A program made the position numbers and the translations under genes. Under the pieces are notes generated by a model. That model saw nothing but the letters and a program-made list of their open reading frames with translations, made no database searches and was not told the origin of the DNA. From Pycnococcus provasolii (lineage: Eukaryota > Chlorophyta > Pseudoscourfieldiophyceae > Pseudoscourfieldiales), in the NCBI GenBank assembly GCA_049487715.1, contig CP150568.1, positions 578,280 to 642,279 of the forward strand: a DNA stretch of 64,000 bases. The letters run 5' to 3'. Below, piece by piece: positions 21,668 to 32,040 of the stretch; within the stretch, counting starts at the first letter, position 1, and the number at the start of each line of letters is the position of its first letter.

Positions 21668-23113
21668 ATGGAGGACGAACACGCGTGGTACGCCGCTGTC
21701 GAACGCGTGCTCGAGAAACCGAGCAGTGCAGAAGCAAACACCAACGTCATTGTACAAAGAGCCGTCACTTTCCCGCAGTGCCTAGGGGTCAACCTCGCGG
21801 GACGGTGGAGATGGCCGCTGCCTGGAGTCAGAGTCACCGCGGGGGCGAGGTGCGCGCCGGCGAAGACAAATGCGGCAGATCAAACGTCGTCGACCGAACC
21901 AAACGGACTCCACGACGAACGAACAAACGGGAACGGAGAAAACGGAACGCACGGAAGCAGCAGCGCCGCGTCGTCGAAACCACGCCGCACGGCATCTGCG
22001 TGGAGGCGGCGCGTCGCCAACAACACAACCACGTACGCAAGAGTGAGGCTCACGCGGCCGCTCTTTGGGAAGGCGGCAGTCACGTGCGAGTGGGACGTCG
22101 ACCCGACCGCTGGCGTGACCATGCGACTGCGCCGCGAATTCAAAACGTCGTTTGGACACGTCACGCTCGCCACGTGGGGACGGAGACGAACGCAGCGTAA
22201 GGATGCCAGAGCGGCGCCAACCGCAGGTGTGCAGTTCAACTTGACGTTCGGAAGCGACGAGCTGCGCGTCTGTGAACTGCGCACGACGTCGTCGACGGTA
22301 GAAAGCGACCCGGGCGTTGGGACCGCGCGCGTCGTGCAGCCCATCATGCGGCACGCCGACGCCGTCGTGGAAACTGACGTCTTCCTGCACGACGGATGGA
22401 TCTCCGCGGGAAATCTTGCGCAGCTGAAAGAACGCGTGTCCGTTCGCGGAGCACGCCTCGCACTCGCGAGATCGATGCCGCACTCCGTGAGGTCCGAGCG
22501 TGCGGAGAAGGTGGTCACGACGTTCAATCGCAATTTGCTGGGGACGAAGCGCACGATCGGCGTGATTCCAGGCCACTGGATCGACGCTGGCCTTGAGGTG
22601 GGAGCTCCGGGAGAGCGCAAGTTCAACTTGGAGGTGGCTAATCGCATCGAGAGCAAGTTGAAGAATCTAGGGTGGAGCGTGCTTCGGCCAGACCGCAACG
22701 CCAAGGGTCTCGAGTGGGACGATTATCTGGACTGGATCACGTCCAACTCGAAGCGAGGCGTGCCCGTGCTCGAGATTCACGGTCAAGGCGATGGGGCGAA
22801 GAGCCGCTCTGTCGTGTTGGGCGTGATTGGCGATCCAAAGGCGCCACTCAATCGGCGGCTCGCCGAGACGTTCGGCTTCTTTCCCATGAACCACATGCAC
22901 CTTGCTGTGCCTCGGCGTGGAGGAGTCATCATCGAGAGCTTCAATGCAGACATGGTGCTTTCGCTTACGATGGAGCAGCGGCGCGCTCTGGCGAACGACA
23001 TTGCGCTCAAGGTGACTGACAGCGTTGAGTCGACCGTGCGCCGCGTTGACAGCAAGCCTAGCTTGATGGAGGATGGGTGCTCCATGACTGGTTGCGACAC
23101 AGGCATCAAGTAG
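21668..23113 (+). CDS. N-acetylmuramoyl-L-alanine amidase (amidase_3)-like protein
   Basis: 481 residues from the ATG at 21668. The C-terminal part from ~295 fits the zinc amidase_3 pattern: IGVIPGHWIDAGLEVG with His, GERKFNLEVANRIESKL with Glu in the family position, VLEIHGQGD with His, and GVIIESFNADMV with Glu, matching the family's closing Glu-Gly-Phe-type motif. Amidase_3 enzymes cut the amide between MurNAc and the stem peptide. The N-terminal half (~90-230) is Arg-rich and beta-like with no family I recognise. No clear transit peptide. TGTAA at 23139. It might act on residual plastid or prey peptidoglycan; that is inference. Divergent from UPL3. Confidence 0.65.
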   Translation: MEDEHAWYAAVERVLEKPSSAEANTNVIVQRAVTFPQCLGVNLAGRWRWPLPGVRVTAGARCAPAKTNAADQTSSTEPNGLHDERTNGNGENGTHGSSSAASSKPRRTASAWRRRVANNTTTYARVRLTRPLFGKAAVTCEWDVDPTAGVTMRLRREFKTSFGHVTLATWGRRRTQRKDARAAPTAGVQFNLTFGSDELRVCELRTTSSTVESDPGVGTARVVQPIMRHADAVVETDVFLHDGWISAGNLAQLKERVSVRGARLALARSMPHSVRSERAEKVVTTFNRNLLGTKRTIGVIPGHWIDAGLEVGAPGERKFNLEVANRIESKLKNLGWSVLRPDRNAKGLEWDDYLDWITSNSKRGVPVLEIHGQGDGAKSRSVVLGVIGDPKAPLNRRLAETFGFFPMNHMHLAVPRRGGVIIESFNADMVLSLTMEQRRALANDIALKVTDSVESTVRRVDSKPSLMEDGCSMTGCDTGIK

Positions 23114-23882
23114 TTGTATGCTCGATGAGTGGCAGTTATGTAACTTGTAGTATTGCCCTTTTCAATCAAGTGTGAATTCCCTCCCCAGGCGCTTCGCGCG
23201 CCCGACCACGCCTGGTCACGAGTGTTGTCCATGAATTCGTAGTGAGTTACACTTGTATGTATTAACGACTCTGTTCACGTCTTTGACAAATCTGGCTGAG
23301 TCGAAGTCGTGAGTCGAGGTGGAATAAAAAACGAAACAATTCAGCGCGCCGTCCCTTCTTGTGAGATGGGTTGGACAGCTCGCGGCACCTGGAACCGAAA
23401 ATGCTGCAAGGTTTGCTACAAGCACCCACACCCACAACTCCTCCTCGTCCATAGCGCCGTGGTGTACAACGCCAAACGCTTTGTCGCGTTGAGACATCCT
23501 TCAAGTCGTGCATTATTCAGTGCTGTCAATCAATGACGTGGTGACTGGTGAAATACAACTGAATTACTGAATTACTGAAGTAGCCCGGAGGCGGACGCCA
23601 TTGCCCATTGGCGGCGTGGGAGACGCGGCGCGTCGTGGCGCGGGGCGCGGGCGGCCTCCTGCCGGAGTGCCGGAGCCCGGAGGTGCCATAGCCCATATGG
23701 CGCGACGCCGCGCTAAGGGGATTATTTGGGGGCCCGACCTTTCTATCATTCGCTCAAGAGCGGGATCCCGCCCGGGCAAAAATCTCCAAACCCCCGACCA
23801 GAGAACGACGCCTTCCCATTTCCCATTCTTCCATTCTTCCTCCTCGCCCCCCCCTCACAGCATCTCTTTTCATGCTCGCGCG

Positions 23883-24296
23883 ATGACGTCCGCCGCGCCA
23901 GCCGTGCTCGTGCGCGCCGTCGACCTGAGGCCAACCGCATCTCGCCGGGTCTCCATGCAGCTTGTTGTGCTCGAGTGCGCGCAAGCCAACCTGGCGCTCG
24001 TCGCTGACGCTACGGGAAGCCTTTACCTCTCCGGGGAAGGAATCGCCGCGTCTCTGCAGCCTGGTGAAATCATTCAAGTCAACAATGCCGTGTTCAACTT
24101 TCCGGAGAACAGCACCTCGTCGAAACCAATGCTGACGCTCGCCAAAGACTCGCAGATGCTTAGACTTGGAGAATTCAATATGGTTTTTAGCGAAACGCCA
24201 AACCTATCTACCATCGAGTGGATTAGAAAGACAGCGAACGCCCCTGCGATGCCGGCGCAATCGCTTCCTTCGACGTGGAGGCCGCCGAAATGCTAG
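23883..24296 (+). CDS. SOSS-B/SSB1-like OB-fold single-stranded DNA-binding protein
   Basis: 137 residues from the ATG at 23883; further upstream codons are an open but Arg/Gly-rich stretch with no credible start. The body is an OB fold: VVLECAQANLALVADATGS, then LQPGEIIQVNNAV, then LRLGEFNMVFSETPN. The last motif corresponds to the IGEFCMVYSEVPN block of human SSB1/NABP2, and the LQPGDII block also matches. SOSS-B proteins bind ssDNA in double-strand-break repair. The loop that in SSB1 carries W-D residues is shortened here (SLYLSGEGIAAS), so binding details may differ. Intronless. Confidence 0.7.
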   Translation: MTSAAPAVLVRAVDLRPTASRRVSMQLVVLECAQANLALVADATGSLYLSGEGIAASLQPGEIIQVNNAVFNFPENSTSSKPMLTLAKDSQMLRLGEFNMVFSETPNLSTIEWIRKTANAPAMPAQSLPSTWRPPKC

Positions 24297-25618
24297 CTCT
24301 GAGTTCGGCCGTTCCAGGTGCCGCACCACTGCATCTCTGTTAAAAAAAAACCTGAGATCCCTCATTCAGTAACGAAGTTTACTTTGCTCTATCCAGCGGT
24401 TGTCCATTCACACCATTCACTTTCACCATTCAGCCCATTCACCGGTGCCATTCACTTCGCGTTTTTGTACATTGCGCAGGTGATTTCGAAGGTTGTATCA
24501 CTCTATCAGGGCGCTTTCGTTGGCTCAGTGAGGTCTCCGGTTGTGACTTGTTTTCGTTGCTGTCGTCGCCATCGCCACCAACCGTGCATCAACACGATGA
24601 CTCAAGGGTCACACTTACTACTCTACCTGCGGCTAGAGTAGTATCTAAAGGAGTCCAACGTGTGGGAAAGGGGACTGTCTTGGAGTTGAGACTGCAATCT
24701 TGTATTTACAAACAATGTACACACAAACTCCTCCGAGTTATTTTCAAAAAAGTCCTCGTCAGCGTCTTCACCCCAATCACTGATGACACGCGCGTGGAAA
24801 ACGTCCGTCTCCGCCTCGCTTTCCAAGAGTCCCGCACCTGCCTGCTAGATGAGCGGTCGCATCGTACGACGTGTCGTCGAGAAATAGTGCGGTGGCGCCA
24901 CTGACGCGTGCGCGTATGCGTGCACGCGACGACGTGCTGCGCGTGCTGCGCTGCAGCGGATGATTGTGAGAGAATGCTCGCTCAAATCAGTCGAAACGAG
25001 TCGGAGCTCGGGTCGGAGGGGGAAAGCAGGTCGGGCCAGCCCGTCGGGTTACGGGGAGGCCCCCCTTTTCTATGTGATTTTTCACTTTTACCACCAACCA
25101 TCCGGGATTCCTCGTTGGTCCCTCACGGGAGTCGGTGAGGGCCCGGAAATCGGGCCCAAATCGGGCCCACCCGTTTGCACAAAACTTCAATGGCGTCGTG
25201 CGAAGTCCCCGACGTTTGCTTTGTGTGGGTGGGTTCTAGAGGTCCAATAACGATGTTAGTCTATCGGTTATGGTATCGCCGCGAGTTAGCATTCACGACG
25301 CGGTGGCCGCTACAATACCCATTCACGCGCCATTCATTCCATTCAATATTGAATGAGCGATCCTAGAAAAAAACGAATTTCACTCCCTTTATGACACGTG
25401 TCAAGAAGTTCTTTGAAAATAAAACTGTTGTGCAAATCAGGTCAGAATTGCATGTGTGGTTTACGAAGCTTTACGAAGGCAAACGGTGATGCATCGGCAG
25501 TGTCGCCGCTGTAAGAATGCGATAAAGCACTTATATCTTCTTTTCTTACAACAAGGAGGGTGCTGGCCCATCTATAATAGAAATCTTTTTAAGGTGGTTA
25601 CAGAAGGAGGGTGCTGGC
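24297..25618. other. Long spacer with no gene recognised
   Basis: 1.3 kb. It holds CCATTCA-type short repeats at ~24406-24463 and again near 25320-25345, a GC-rich segment at 24890-24960 and no open frame that looks coding. I saw no tRNA-like or other RNA gene, but a covariance search was not possible. Confidence 0.5.
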
Positions 25619-27316
25619 TTAACGCCAAGCCCTGTTGTGCTTGACCTTCTTGGCCTCCTCGAGGTACTTGTAACGGGTGTGTAGACCCTTCGCGACGTCG
25701 CTCGGACTACACAGATATAAAGCAGAATGGTCCGCCGCATCCAGGCTCACTCGTAATGAGTGCATCTTATTCAGCGCCTTCTCGGCAGCCTCCACCGCGC
25801 TTCTCACGTAGTCCATGTGCGTTGTCACCTCCACATCCGTGATGCGAGATTTGCTGCGCGCAGAGCTCGAAGATCGCCTCCTTCTCGAGCGCGGCTTTTC
25901 GGTAGGACGTGCAGGCGAATGATCAGCCGGGACGCCGGAGGACGGAGGATAGCATGATGCCGCGGAAACGGTGGTTCCGGTGCGCCAGCTCACACCGTCA
26001 TGGTACTCGACAGGTACGCTTGCTGGCGAACGAGGAACCATCTCTTGCGACGACGGCAATGCAGACGTAACGTGGATATGCTGTCGTGAAGCTGCCGCCG
26101 TGAGCGTTTCGAATTTGCTCTCCACGAGCCCGCGAAGCTCCGCGGCGGCGGCGGCGTGCTCGCCCTCGGCTGATCGCAGGCGGTGCGTCGCAGATCCGAG
26201 CTCAGTTAGCGCGCCACGAAGGTCCTTCACGGCATGCTGAAAGGCGTCAGCCACCAGCCGCTCGCCTCTCTCGCGGCGCATCCTGTCCTGTGCGAGTTCC
26301 ATGCGGTCGCTCAGCATGGAGGCGGCGATGGACGTGATGACCATCGCGCCGAACGTCGCTGCGGCTGTGCCCTTGAGCCTTGCCGGGTCATCTGCGTTCG
26401 TGCTCGTCCACGCGTCGCGAGTTTGTGGTCGAAGCGTCGTCTGGATGCCACGCTCCGAGGGTGGCGGCGACATCAGTTCTGGTTTCGGCGTCTTTGGCTC
26501 GCGCAGCTTTGGCGGTTCGCGCAGCTTCGGCGGGTCCTTAAGCCTTGGCTTGCCCAAGACGCGCGGGCTCACGCTCTGTTCGTCGTGCTGGGTCTCGAAC
26601 TTTGCAGTCCTCCACGGCGACGGTCGGGTGGACGACGCGGTCGTCGTCTCCTGCTTTGAGTCTCGCGGCCCTTCTCGAAACTGCAGCTCCGGTCGCGCGG
26701 CGGCAGCCTGCCTTTCCCGCAGCACGGCGGAATCTGGCGAGAGCACCGCCGCCTCCGCCCTGAGTTCGTCCGCTCTAGCACGCAGGCTTTCCGACCGCTC
26801 GAGCCACTTCTGTCTCTGTATGCTCCGCGGCGTTGTCGTCGGCGCGGTTGTGTACGCGCTCCGCCCACTCTTGCTTCCTCCGTCATGAAACCCGTCTTCG
26901 TCTTCGTCGTCTTCGTCTTCGTCCAAGTCGTCATCGTCATCTTCTTCGCTGCTGCTTTCTAGCGTTTTCCGTCTTGCAGGCCTTGCGGTGGCCGCCGCGG
27001 GCGTGTAAGAGAGCTGCCTTGGGTTTTGGCTTCTTCTGGTGACGGTGGCCACAGCGTTCGCTTCGCGCGGGAGGTGCAGCGGCGTGACAGCGGGCCTGTT
27101 CGTTTGCTTGTGGTTTCGAGCGGGCTTGACTTCTGTGTTGAAGTGCAGTGCGATTCCTTTTGTTTTCGCCGGCGTCGCACCTGCGTTGGTGCGCCTCGTG
27201 ACGCCTTCGGCGCGCCGTTCGTCGCCGTCGCCGTCGTTGTCGAGGTCGCTGCCTGAGGAGAGGTCGCTGGTTGAGGAGAGGTCGTCGGAGGAGCCAATCA
27301 TGGGTCTCGAGGACAT
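25619..27316 (-). CDS. Unknown protein, largely disordered, with a C-terminal helical segment
   Basis: 565 residues from ATG at 27316. The first ~150 residues are Ser/Asp-rich (SSTSDLSSGSDLDNDGDGD) then basic, with an acidic run EEDDDDDLDEDEDDEDEDG near 130. A Lys/Pro repeat segment follows (RLKDPPKLREPPKLREPKTPKPE). Around 310-400 is a predicted helical stretch (MLSDRMELAQDRMRRERGERLVADAFQ, quoted here only in part: RMELAQDRMRRERGERL). The last 60 residues (SAVEAAEKALNKMHSLRVSL) are also helical. No family is recognised. It diverges from the ankyrin gene across a 625-bp spacer. A nuclear or scaffold role is possible but unsupported. Confidence 0.6.
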   Translation of the reverse strand: MSSRPMIGSSDDLSSTSDLSSGSDLDNDGDGDERRAEGVTRRTNAGATPAKTKGIALHFNTEVKPARNHKQTNRPAVTPLHLPREANAVATVTRRSQNPRQLSYTPAAATARPARRKTLESSSEEDDDDDLDEDEDDEDEDGFHDGGSKSGRSAYTTAPTTTPRSIQRQKWLERSESLRARADELRAEAAVLSPDSAVLRERQAAAARPELQFREGPRDSKQETTTASSTRPSPWRTAKFETQHDEQSVSPRVLGKPRLKDPPKLREPPKLREPKTPKPELMSPPPSERGIQTTLRPQTRDAWTSTNADDPARLKGTAAATFGAMVITSIAASMLSDRMELAQDRMRRERGERLVADAFQHAVKDLRGALTELGSATHRLRSAEGEHAAAAAELRGLVESKFETLTAAASRQHIHVTSALPSSQEMVPRSPASVPVEYHDGVSWRTGTTVSAASCYPPSSGVPADHSPARPTEKPRSRRRRSSSSARSKSRITDVEVTTHMDYVRSAVEAAEKALNKMHSLRVSLDAADHSALYLCSPSDVAKGLHTRYKYLEEAKKVKHNRAWR

Positions 27317-27941
27317 GAGAGAAACAGGGGTGGGTTTGGTGTTTCGCGCTCAAAAATGGGGACGGACCAGTGGGGCGGTTGGAGTGGTTTGGAATGCAGG
27401 GGAGGCCCCTCAGGAATCCGGTTCCCAGGTGGTTCCCACTCCCCTCCTCTAGTCCACTCCCCTCCCCTCCCCTCCCCTCCACTGGACGAGACGGGCCGGA
27501 CGGGACGGGACGGGAAAAGTCCGTGGTAATAAAGTGTTATTGTGCGCCTTTTGTGGAGGCTAATAAGCTTCCACCTCCCCAGTAGTCTACTTTTTACTGC
27601 ACAGTCCATCCACCTCTCGGCCCAGATTTCGAGATGGTTGGTTGGCCCCTTGACCAGCGAGCACACACCTGGTGGGTGGGGCCTGTGACCGTTTTTCCCG
27701 TTTTTGCCTTGGCCGGGGCGTTGGGTCGGAAGGAGAAATCCGAAATTCCCTCTTTTTTCCTCTGCTGCCTTGCATTGCATTGCGTGACGACACAGACAGA
27801 CACACACACCCTTGTGGCTTGTCCGTCCCACCTTATATTAGGCCTCATCCCTCCCCTCCTTCGGTCCTCCCTTGTTGTGTTTCGCGTTGACCGCCCCGGG
27901 GAAAACTCCTCGTACTTACTCTTTTTCAGATTAGGTCAGCC
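27317..27941. promoter_or_regulatory. Divergent promoter region, pyrimidine-rich
   Basis: 625 bp between two divergent genes. It contains a CCCCTCC tandem tract at ~27452-27480 and AT-rich TTATATTAGG at ~27833, about 110 bp before the ankyrin gene ATG, a possible TATA element. Confidence 0.4.
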
Positions 27942-28991
27942 ATGCCCTCCGCCGTGCACGTCCGCATACACAAGGTGCACGCAGAAGTAGGGAGCGAGGG
28001 TGGGGCAGGCGCGCACGGGTTCCCCGACGCCGCGCAGGTGTTCCTGCTCGCGTCCAGAGGGCCGGCCAGCGACCCGGCGCTCTTCATGGACGTCACGAAC
28101 CCGATACCTGCAAGCCAAGTCACCGCGACGACGACGCCAGCCGTACTGGAAGAAACCTTGCAGCTGCAGTGGGGCGACGACGCGCAGCGAGGGGGAGGCA
28201 CGCAGATCGTCGCGATGCTGGACGCCGCGGGGGATGGCGTCGGTGGCGACGACGACGACGACGAGGAACTCGCCACGGCCATTATCCACGACGACGACGT
28301 TCGAGACATACGCGACGACGCCGCGTCGTACGCACTCGCGCCGAGGTGGATACGACTCAAGGCGACGTCCGCCAGAAATGTCGACGTGCGCGTGGAACTC
28401 TCGGTGGAAGTCGTCGTGGAAAAACCGACGACTGTGCGTCAAGAAAACTTTGCGGCGCAAAGAACAACGACGACACCCTCCTCCTCCTCCTCCGCCCTCC
28501 CTCTGCCCGACGGGTCAAACGCCGTGCGCTGCGCCTTGCCAAACGCCGCAAGCATATCTCGCGAAGACGCGTGCAAGGCTGCCAGCCTTGCCGATACCAC
28601 GCTGCTGAAGCGCATTCTTCAGACGCATCCTGACGCGGCCACCGCCACCTACGGAACGCGCGCGGAAACGGCACTGCACGCCGCAAGTCGACACGGCGCC
28701 GCCGAGGGCGCGCGCGTGCTCCTCGAGTCGGGTGCACAAATCGAAGCGCTCGACGCAGACGGCCGAACTGCTCTTCACATAGCCGCCCTCGCAGGCCACG
28801 ACGACGTCGCCGCCGTCCTGCTAACTGCAATCGCCTCTGCCAACCACGATGCTGCGGTGAGACGCGCGGACCTAAGCGGATTTGCACCGATCGAGTACGC
28901 CGTGGCGAATGGCACGTGCGCCGATGCATTCCGTAGCGTGTGCGGACAGGCGGCGTGGGACGACGTCGTATCGAACCTTGCAGCATTGTAA
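27942..28991 (+). CDS. Ankyrin-repeat protein with acidic/beta N-terminal region
   Basis: 349 residues. The N-terminal ~160 residues look beta-rich (VHVRIHKVHAEVG, WIRLKATSARNVDVRVELSV) with an acidic loop DDDDDEEL; a C2-like fold is conceivable but not shown. Ankyrin repeats occupy ~225-330: ETALHAASRHGAAEGARVLLE, shortened here as TALHAASRHGAAEGARVLL, then GRTALHIAALAGHDDVAAVLL and a weaker third unit GFAPIEYAVANG. The function is protein binding of unknown partner. The stop codon sits inside a TGTAA, so the poly(A) signal probably overlaps the end. It converges on EFHB with a 123-bp gap. Confidence 0.75.
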   Translation: MPSAVHVRIHKVHAEVGSEGGAGAHGFPDAAQVFLLASRGPASDPALFMDVTNPIPASQVTATTTPAVLEETLQLQWGDDAQRGGGTQIVAMLDAAGDGVGGDDDDDEELATAIIHDDDVRDIRDDAASYALAPRWIRLKATSARNVDVRVELSVEVVVEKPTTVRQENFAAQRTTTTPSSSSSALPLPDGSNAVRCALPNAASISREDACKAASLADTTLLKRILQTHPDAATATYGTRAETALHAASRHGAAEGARVLLESGAQIEALDADGRTALHIAALAGHDDVAAVLLTAIASANHDAAVRRADLSGFAPIEYAVANGTCADAFRSVCGQAAWDDVVSNLAAL

Positions 28992-29114
28992 ACAAACACC
29001 AGGTGTCAGGACTCGTTTTAGTATGGTACCGTAGTGACTCACGTGAGTGGTGTGAATGCACGACCTGGTTGGACGAAGTGAACTCCATTACATTACTGAG
29101 TGAGCAATCTTAGT

Positions 29115-30554
29115 TTAGAACAACATGGACGCCTTGCACTCGCGGAATGCAACAATCGAGCATGTCTCCGCACTTTTGCCGTCCAACTGCGCCGCCGCGT
29201 CGAAGACGGCGTCGAAGTCGTCGATACCGGCAAGCGCGCCGACAGTCTCCATGAGATCCTTGATCTCTTCCCTGGACCGCTGCGCCATGAAGTCGACGTC
29301 TGTGACGCCGCGGTCGGCGGCGCTCGACGGGTACAGCAGAGACGCGGCGTCTGGCTCGTCGCCGTAGTTCTGGTCATCTGCAACGCTCTTCACCGTCGGC
29401 CCTGGGATGTCGAGGCGGATCGTCGGCGTGCCGAACGAGTGGTCGGGGAACACCGACACGTTGCGCAGGCCAGGCCTGACGCTCTTGCCGAGGTCCACGT
29501 CCGGCAGCTGCTCCTCCTCGCTGTACATGCCGTTCATCAGCCTTCGTGCGCCCCACTCCGCGAAGCGGCGCGAGGGAACGCCGTACGTGTGGTCCTCCGG
29601 CAGGCTCCTCTCGCCGTACCCGAGCTTTTTCGTCTCGCCTAGCCGCTCAGCCTCCTTGAGGCGGTGCTGCTCGTGCGCCTTGACCACCACCGACGGGCGC
29701 GCATCCAAGTCGAGGTCGAGGCTAGGGTTGATGGCCTTCGCCACGCCGTTGCGCACGGGGTTCTTCTCCTTGAACCCGAACGTGTTCACCTTCAAGTTGA
29801 TGCCACTTCCCTCCCAGTCGTACCCGCGCGTTCGCTGCTCGCCCGGCGCGTAGTCGTGGTGCGTGCGAATGTACATGCGGTGCACATCCTCCGTCTCCGG
29901 CTCGGTGGAGTCGACAGGGTAGATGAGCCCTTTTGCCGCGGGGTGCTTCGCGAGCTCCGTCGCGCCGACGGCGTTTCCGAAAGGCGCCTCGCCCGTTTCC
30001 AGCGCCTCTGGCAGCTTGTGCCCGCGGTTCAGCGACTTGCCGAGCGGTTCGCGCTTGTTTGACGCGTAGATGTCCTCTCGGCGCTCCTTAGCCCACTCCT
30101 TGAGCTCGGACTTCTCGACCGTTTGGATCACCTCCGCGACGCTCTCGCTAGACACCGTCTTGACGCCGTACGGTCCGTCGAGCAGCGGCTTGTCGTCCGC
30201 CAGTCCGAAGTGCTTGACAATGGCCCCTGGCACGTGCGCCGTGCTCTGCCTGTACTTTTTGATTTCCGGCGGGGTGGACGGCCGCTTGGCGAAGTCGACC
30301 TGCTCCAAGGCCTGCTTCGCGCCCTCATCTTCCAAGGAGGTTACGACGCCCGCCTAAGTTGAAAAACAAAAGATTGCATTTCGTGTTGAGTGTGTGTGTG
30401 TGTGTGAGAAATGTGAGTATGCGTTTAGCGTTTCGACGAGACGTTGCGTCGTGCGGGCACAAGCGTGGCACTTCGAGGCGCAACTTACCGGCGTTATGTA
30501 CGGCGACGTGTCAAGCATCGTCGCCTTGTTGCCGAGGTGCGTGGAGCCGAGCAT
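29115..30554 (-). CDS. EFHB: EFHB/CFAP21-like ciliary doublet protein
   Basis: 434 residues in two exons: exon 1 30554-30489 (22 codons) and exon 2 30353-29115. The 135-bp intron has a GTAAGT donor and TTAG acceptor and is phase 0; joining gives YITP then AGVVTSLEDEG. TPPEIKKYRQST, GAIVKHFGLADD, GPYGVKT and later RPGLRNVSVFPDHSFGTPT match the EFHB family, known as microtubule inner protein CFAP21 in Chlamydomonas and mammalian cilia. EF-hands are not obvious; algal versions often keep only the doublet-binding part. With the dynein gene it indicates a motile cilium. The initiator at 30554 is better supported than the in-frame TTG at 30335. Confidence 0.75.
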
Positions 30555-31830
30555 GGTTGCCAGTGACTGACACCTACACGGTTGTTGTGTCCGTCTACGA
30601 TAGTGTCGTGCGCGTATTGCCGAGAAGGGGGTTGCAACAAGGGGGAAAGGCGAGGGCGAGGGAGGGAGGCAGGGAGGGACCGGGGCGGAGAGGAGAACCA
30701 CCGGCAGACCGGAGGGGTGGACGGGACGGTTCGCTCGAGCTCTGCTTGGGGGCAGTTCGCATTTCCTCCTTGGCCCTTGGCCCTGCCCTTTGCTTTCCGC
30801 GTCTCCAATTCTCCATGTCGCAAACAGAACAGTCTCCCCTTCGCTCGGACCTCCCTCCAGGCTCCAGTGCACCACCTAAAGGGGGTGGTTTCGTCGCTCA
30901 TTTTCTCAGGCTTGTTGGCCTCGTCCTGCACCCCACGCAACACCCCACGGGAATGCATGTATGGCAATATGGCATCCCCATCCCCTCTCGTAGTACTGGT
31001 CGGAGTCGCCGGTCGCGTCGCTCATCTGTCTGTCTGTCTGTCTGTAAGGTAAGAACTAGACCACCCTTCCTTCCTTCTCTTCCTCGTCCTCGTCCTCGTC
31101 CTCTTTCTCGTCCTCGTCCTCGTCCTCTTTGTTTCCCGTTGAACAGCCAAACACAGACGCTTGCTTAGAGAGCTCTCCTCCTCTCTTCTTTTCTTTTCTT
31201 CTCGGCCTCCCTTCGCTCGCCGTCTCTGCGTCTCTGCGTCTCAGCCTTCAGTTCTCTCTTCCTCCTTTTCGCCATTTTATTCGTGCGAGTTCGGGCTGTC
31301 GGGGTTCGATGATGTCTGAATTTTTCGATTGGCGAAGCCATGCGCAACGCTGGTCCCACGGCACGCACCCACGTACCTGTACGTCGACCGACTGACCGCT
31401 TTCCCAGTTCAAACGGAAACAAAATCAAACTGCAGTTCAAATCCCAAGACTTTGGATCGAGTAGACTCAGATGAACCCCGACCTTCCAACCTTCAAAAGA
31501 AGATGGCGTAACCCTAACCCTAATCTTCGGATCGTCCCACTGGTATGGTTCGCTGGCGCGGGTGCCGTCCCCCCCTCCTCACCTCCCTCCCTCCCTCCAG
31601 CCCTCCAGCCCTTCGAGCTCGTTGGATTGACGCGCCCGCGCGATCCCACCGCGCCTCACCCGCCCGCTCACTCGCCGAGCACACAGAAGCGAACAAAAGA
31701 GAGAGACAACAGGAAGACTGGGCAAATCTTGTCCTGCAAGACAAAACGCTACGGCTGGCCAGCGAACGAACAGGCAGTGGCTGCGTGTCCGCGTGGCCGC
31801 TGAGGCACGGCAACGACGACGTCCACCGCA
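30555..31830. other. Long upstream spacer with pyrimidine microsatellites
   Basis: 1.3 kb between EFHB and the transporter. It holds a TCTG repeat at ~31024-31044, an imperfect CCTCGT/CTTTCTCGT tract at ~31078-31132 and a telomere-like CCCTAACCCTAATC at ~31512. A GTAAGA donor-like site near 31048 follows a short open frame from an ATG at ~30970, so an upstream transporter exon is possible; I could not fit its phase. Confidence 0.45.
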
Positions 31831-32040
31831 GTGGGTGCAAGGGCGGCGGCGGTGGCGTTTGCGAACGCACGTGACTTTGGCTCAGCCTCGCCAACGGCCT
31901 CAGCACACTCGCCCACCAGGCTTCTCATCGGTGCTCAGCCTGTGTCGATACAGGCGAGGTACGACGAGGACGAGCTCGACTCACAAAGCAAGCGCAAGAC
32001 AGGCGCGCCGTTCTACGTCCTGCTCGCGGGAGGGCGCAGC

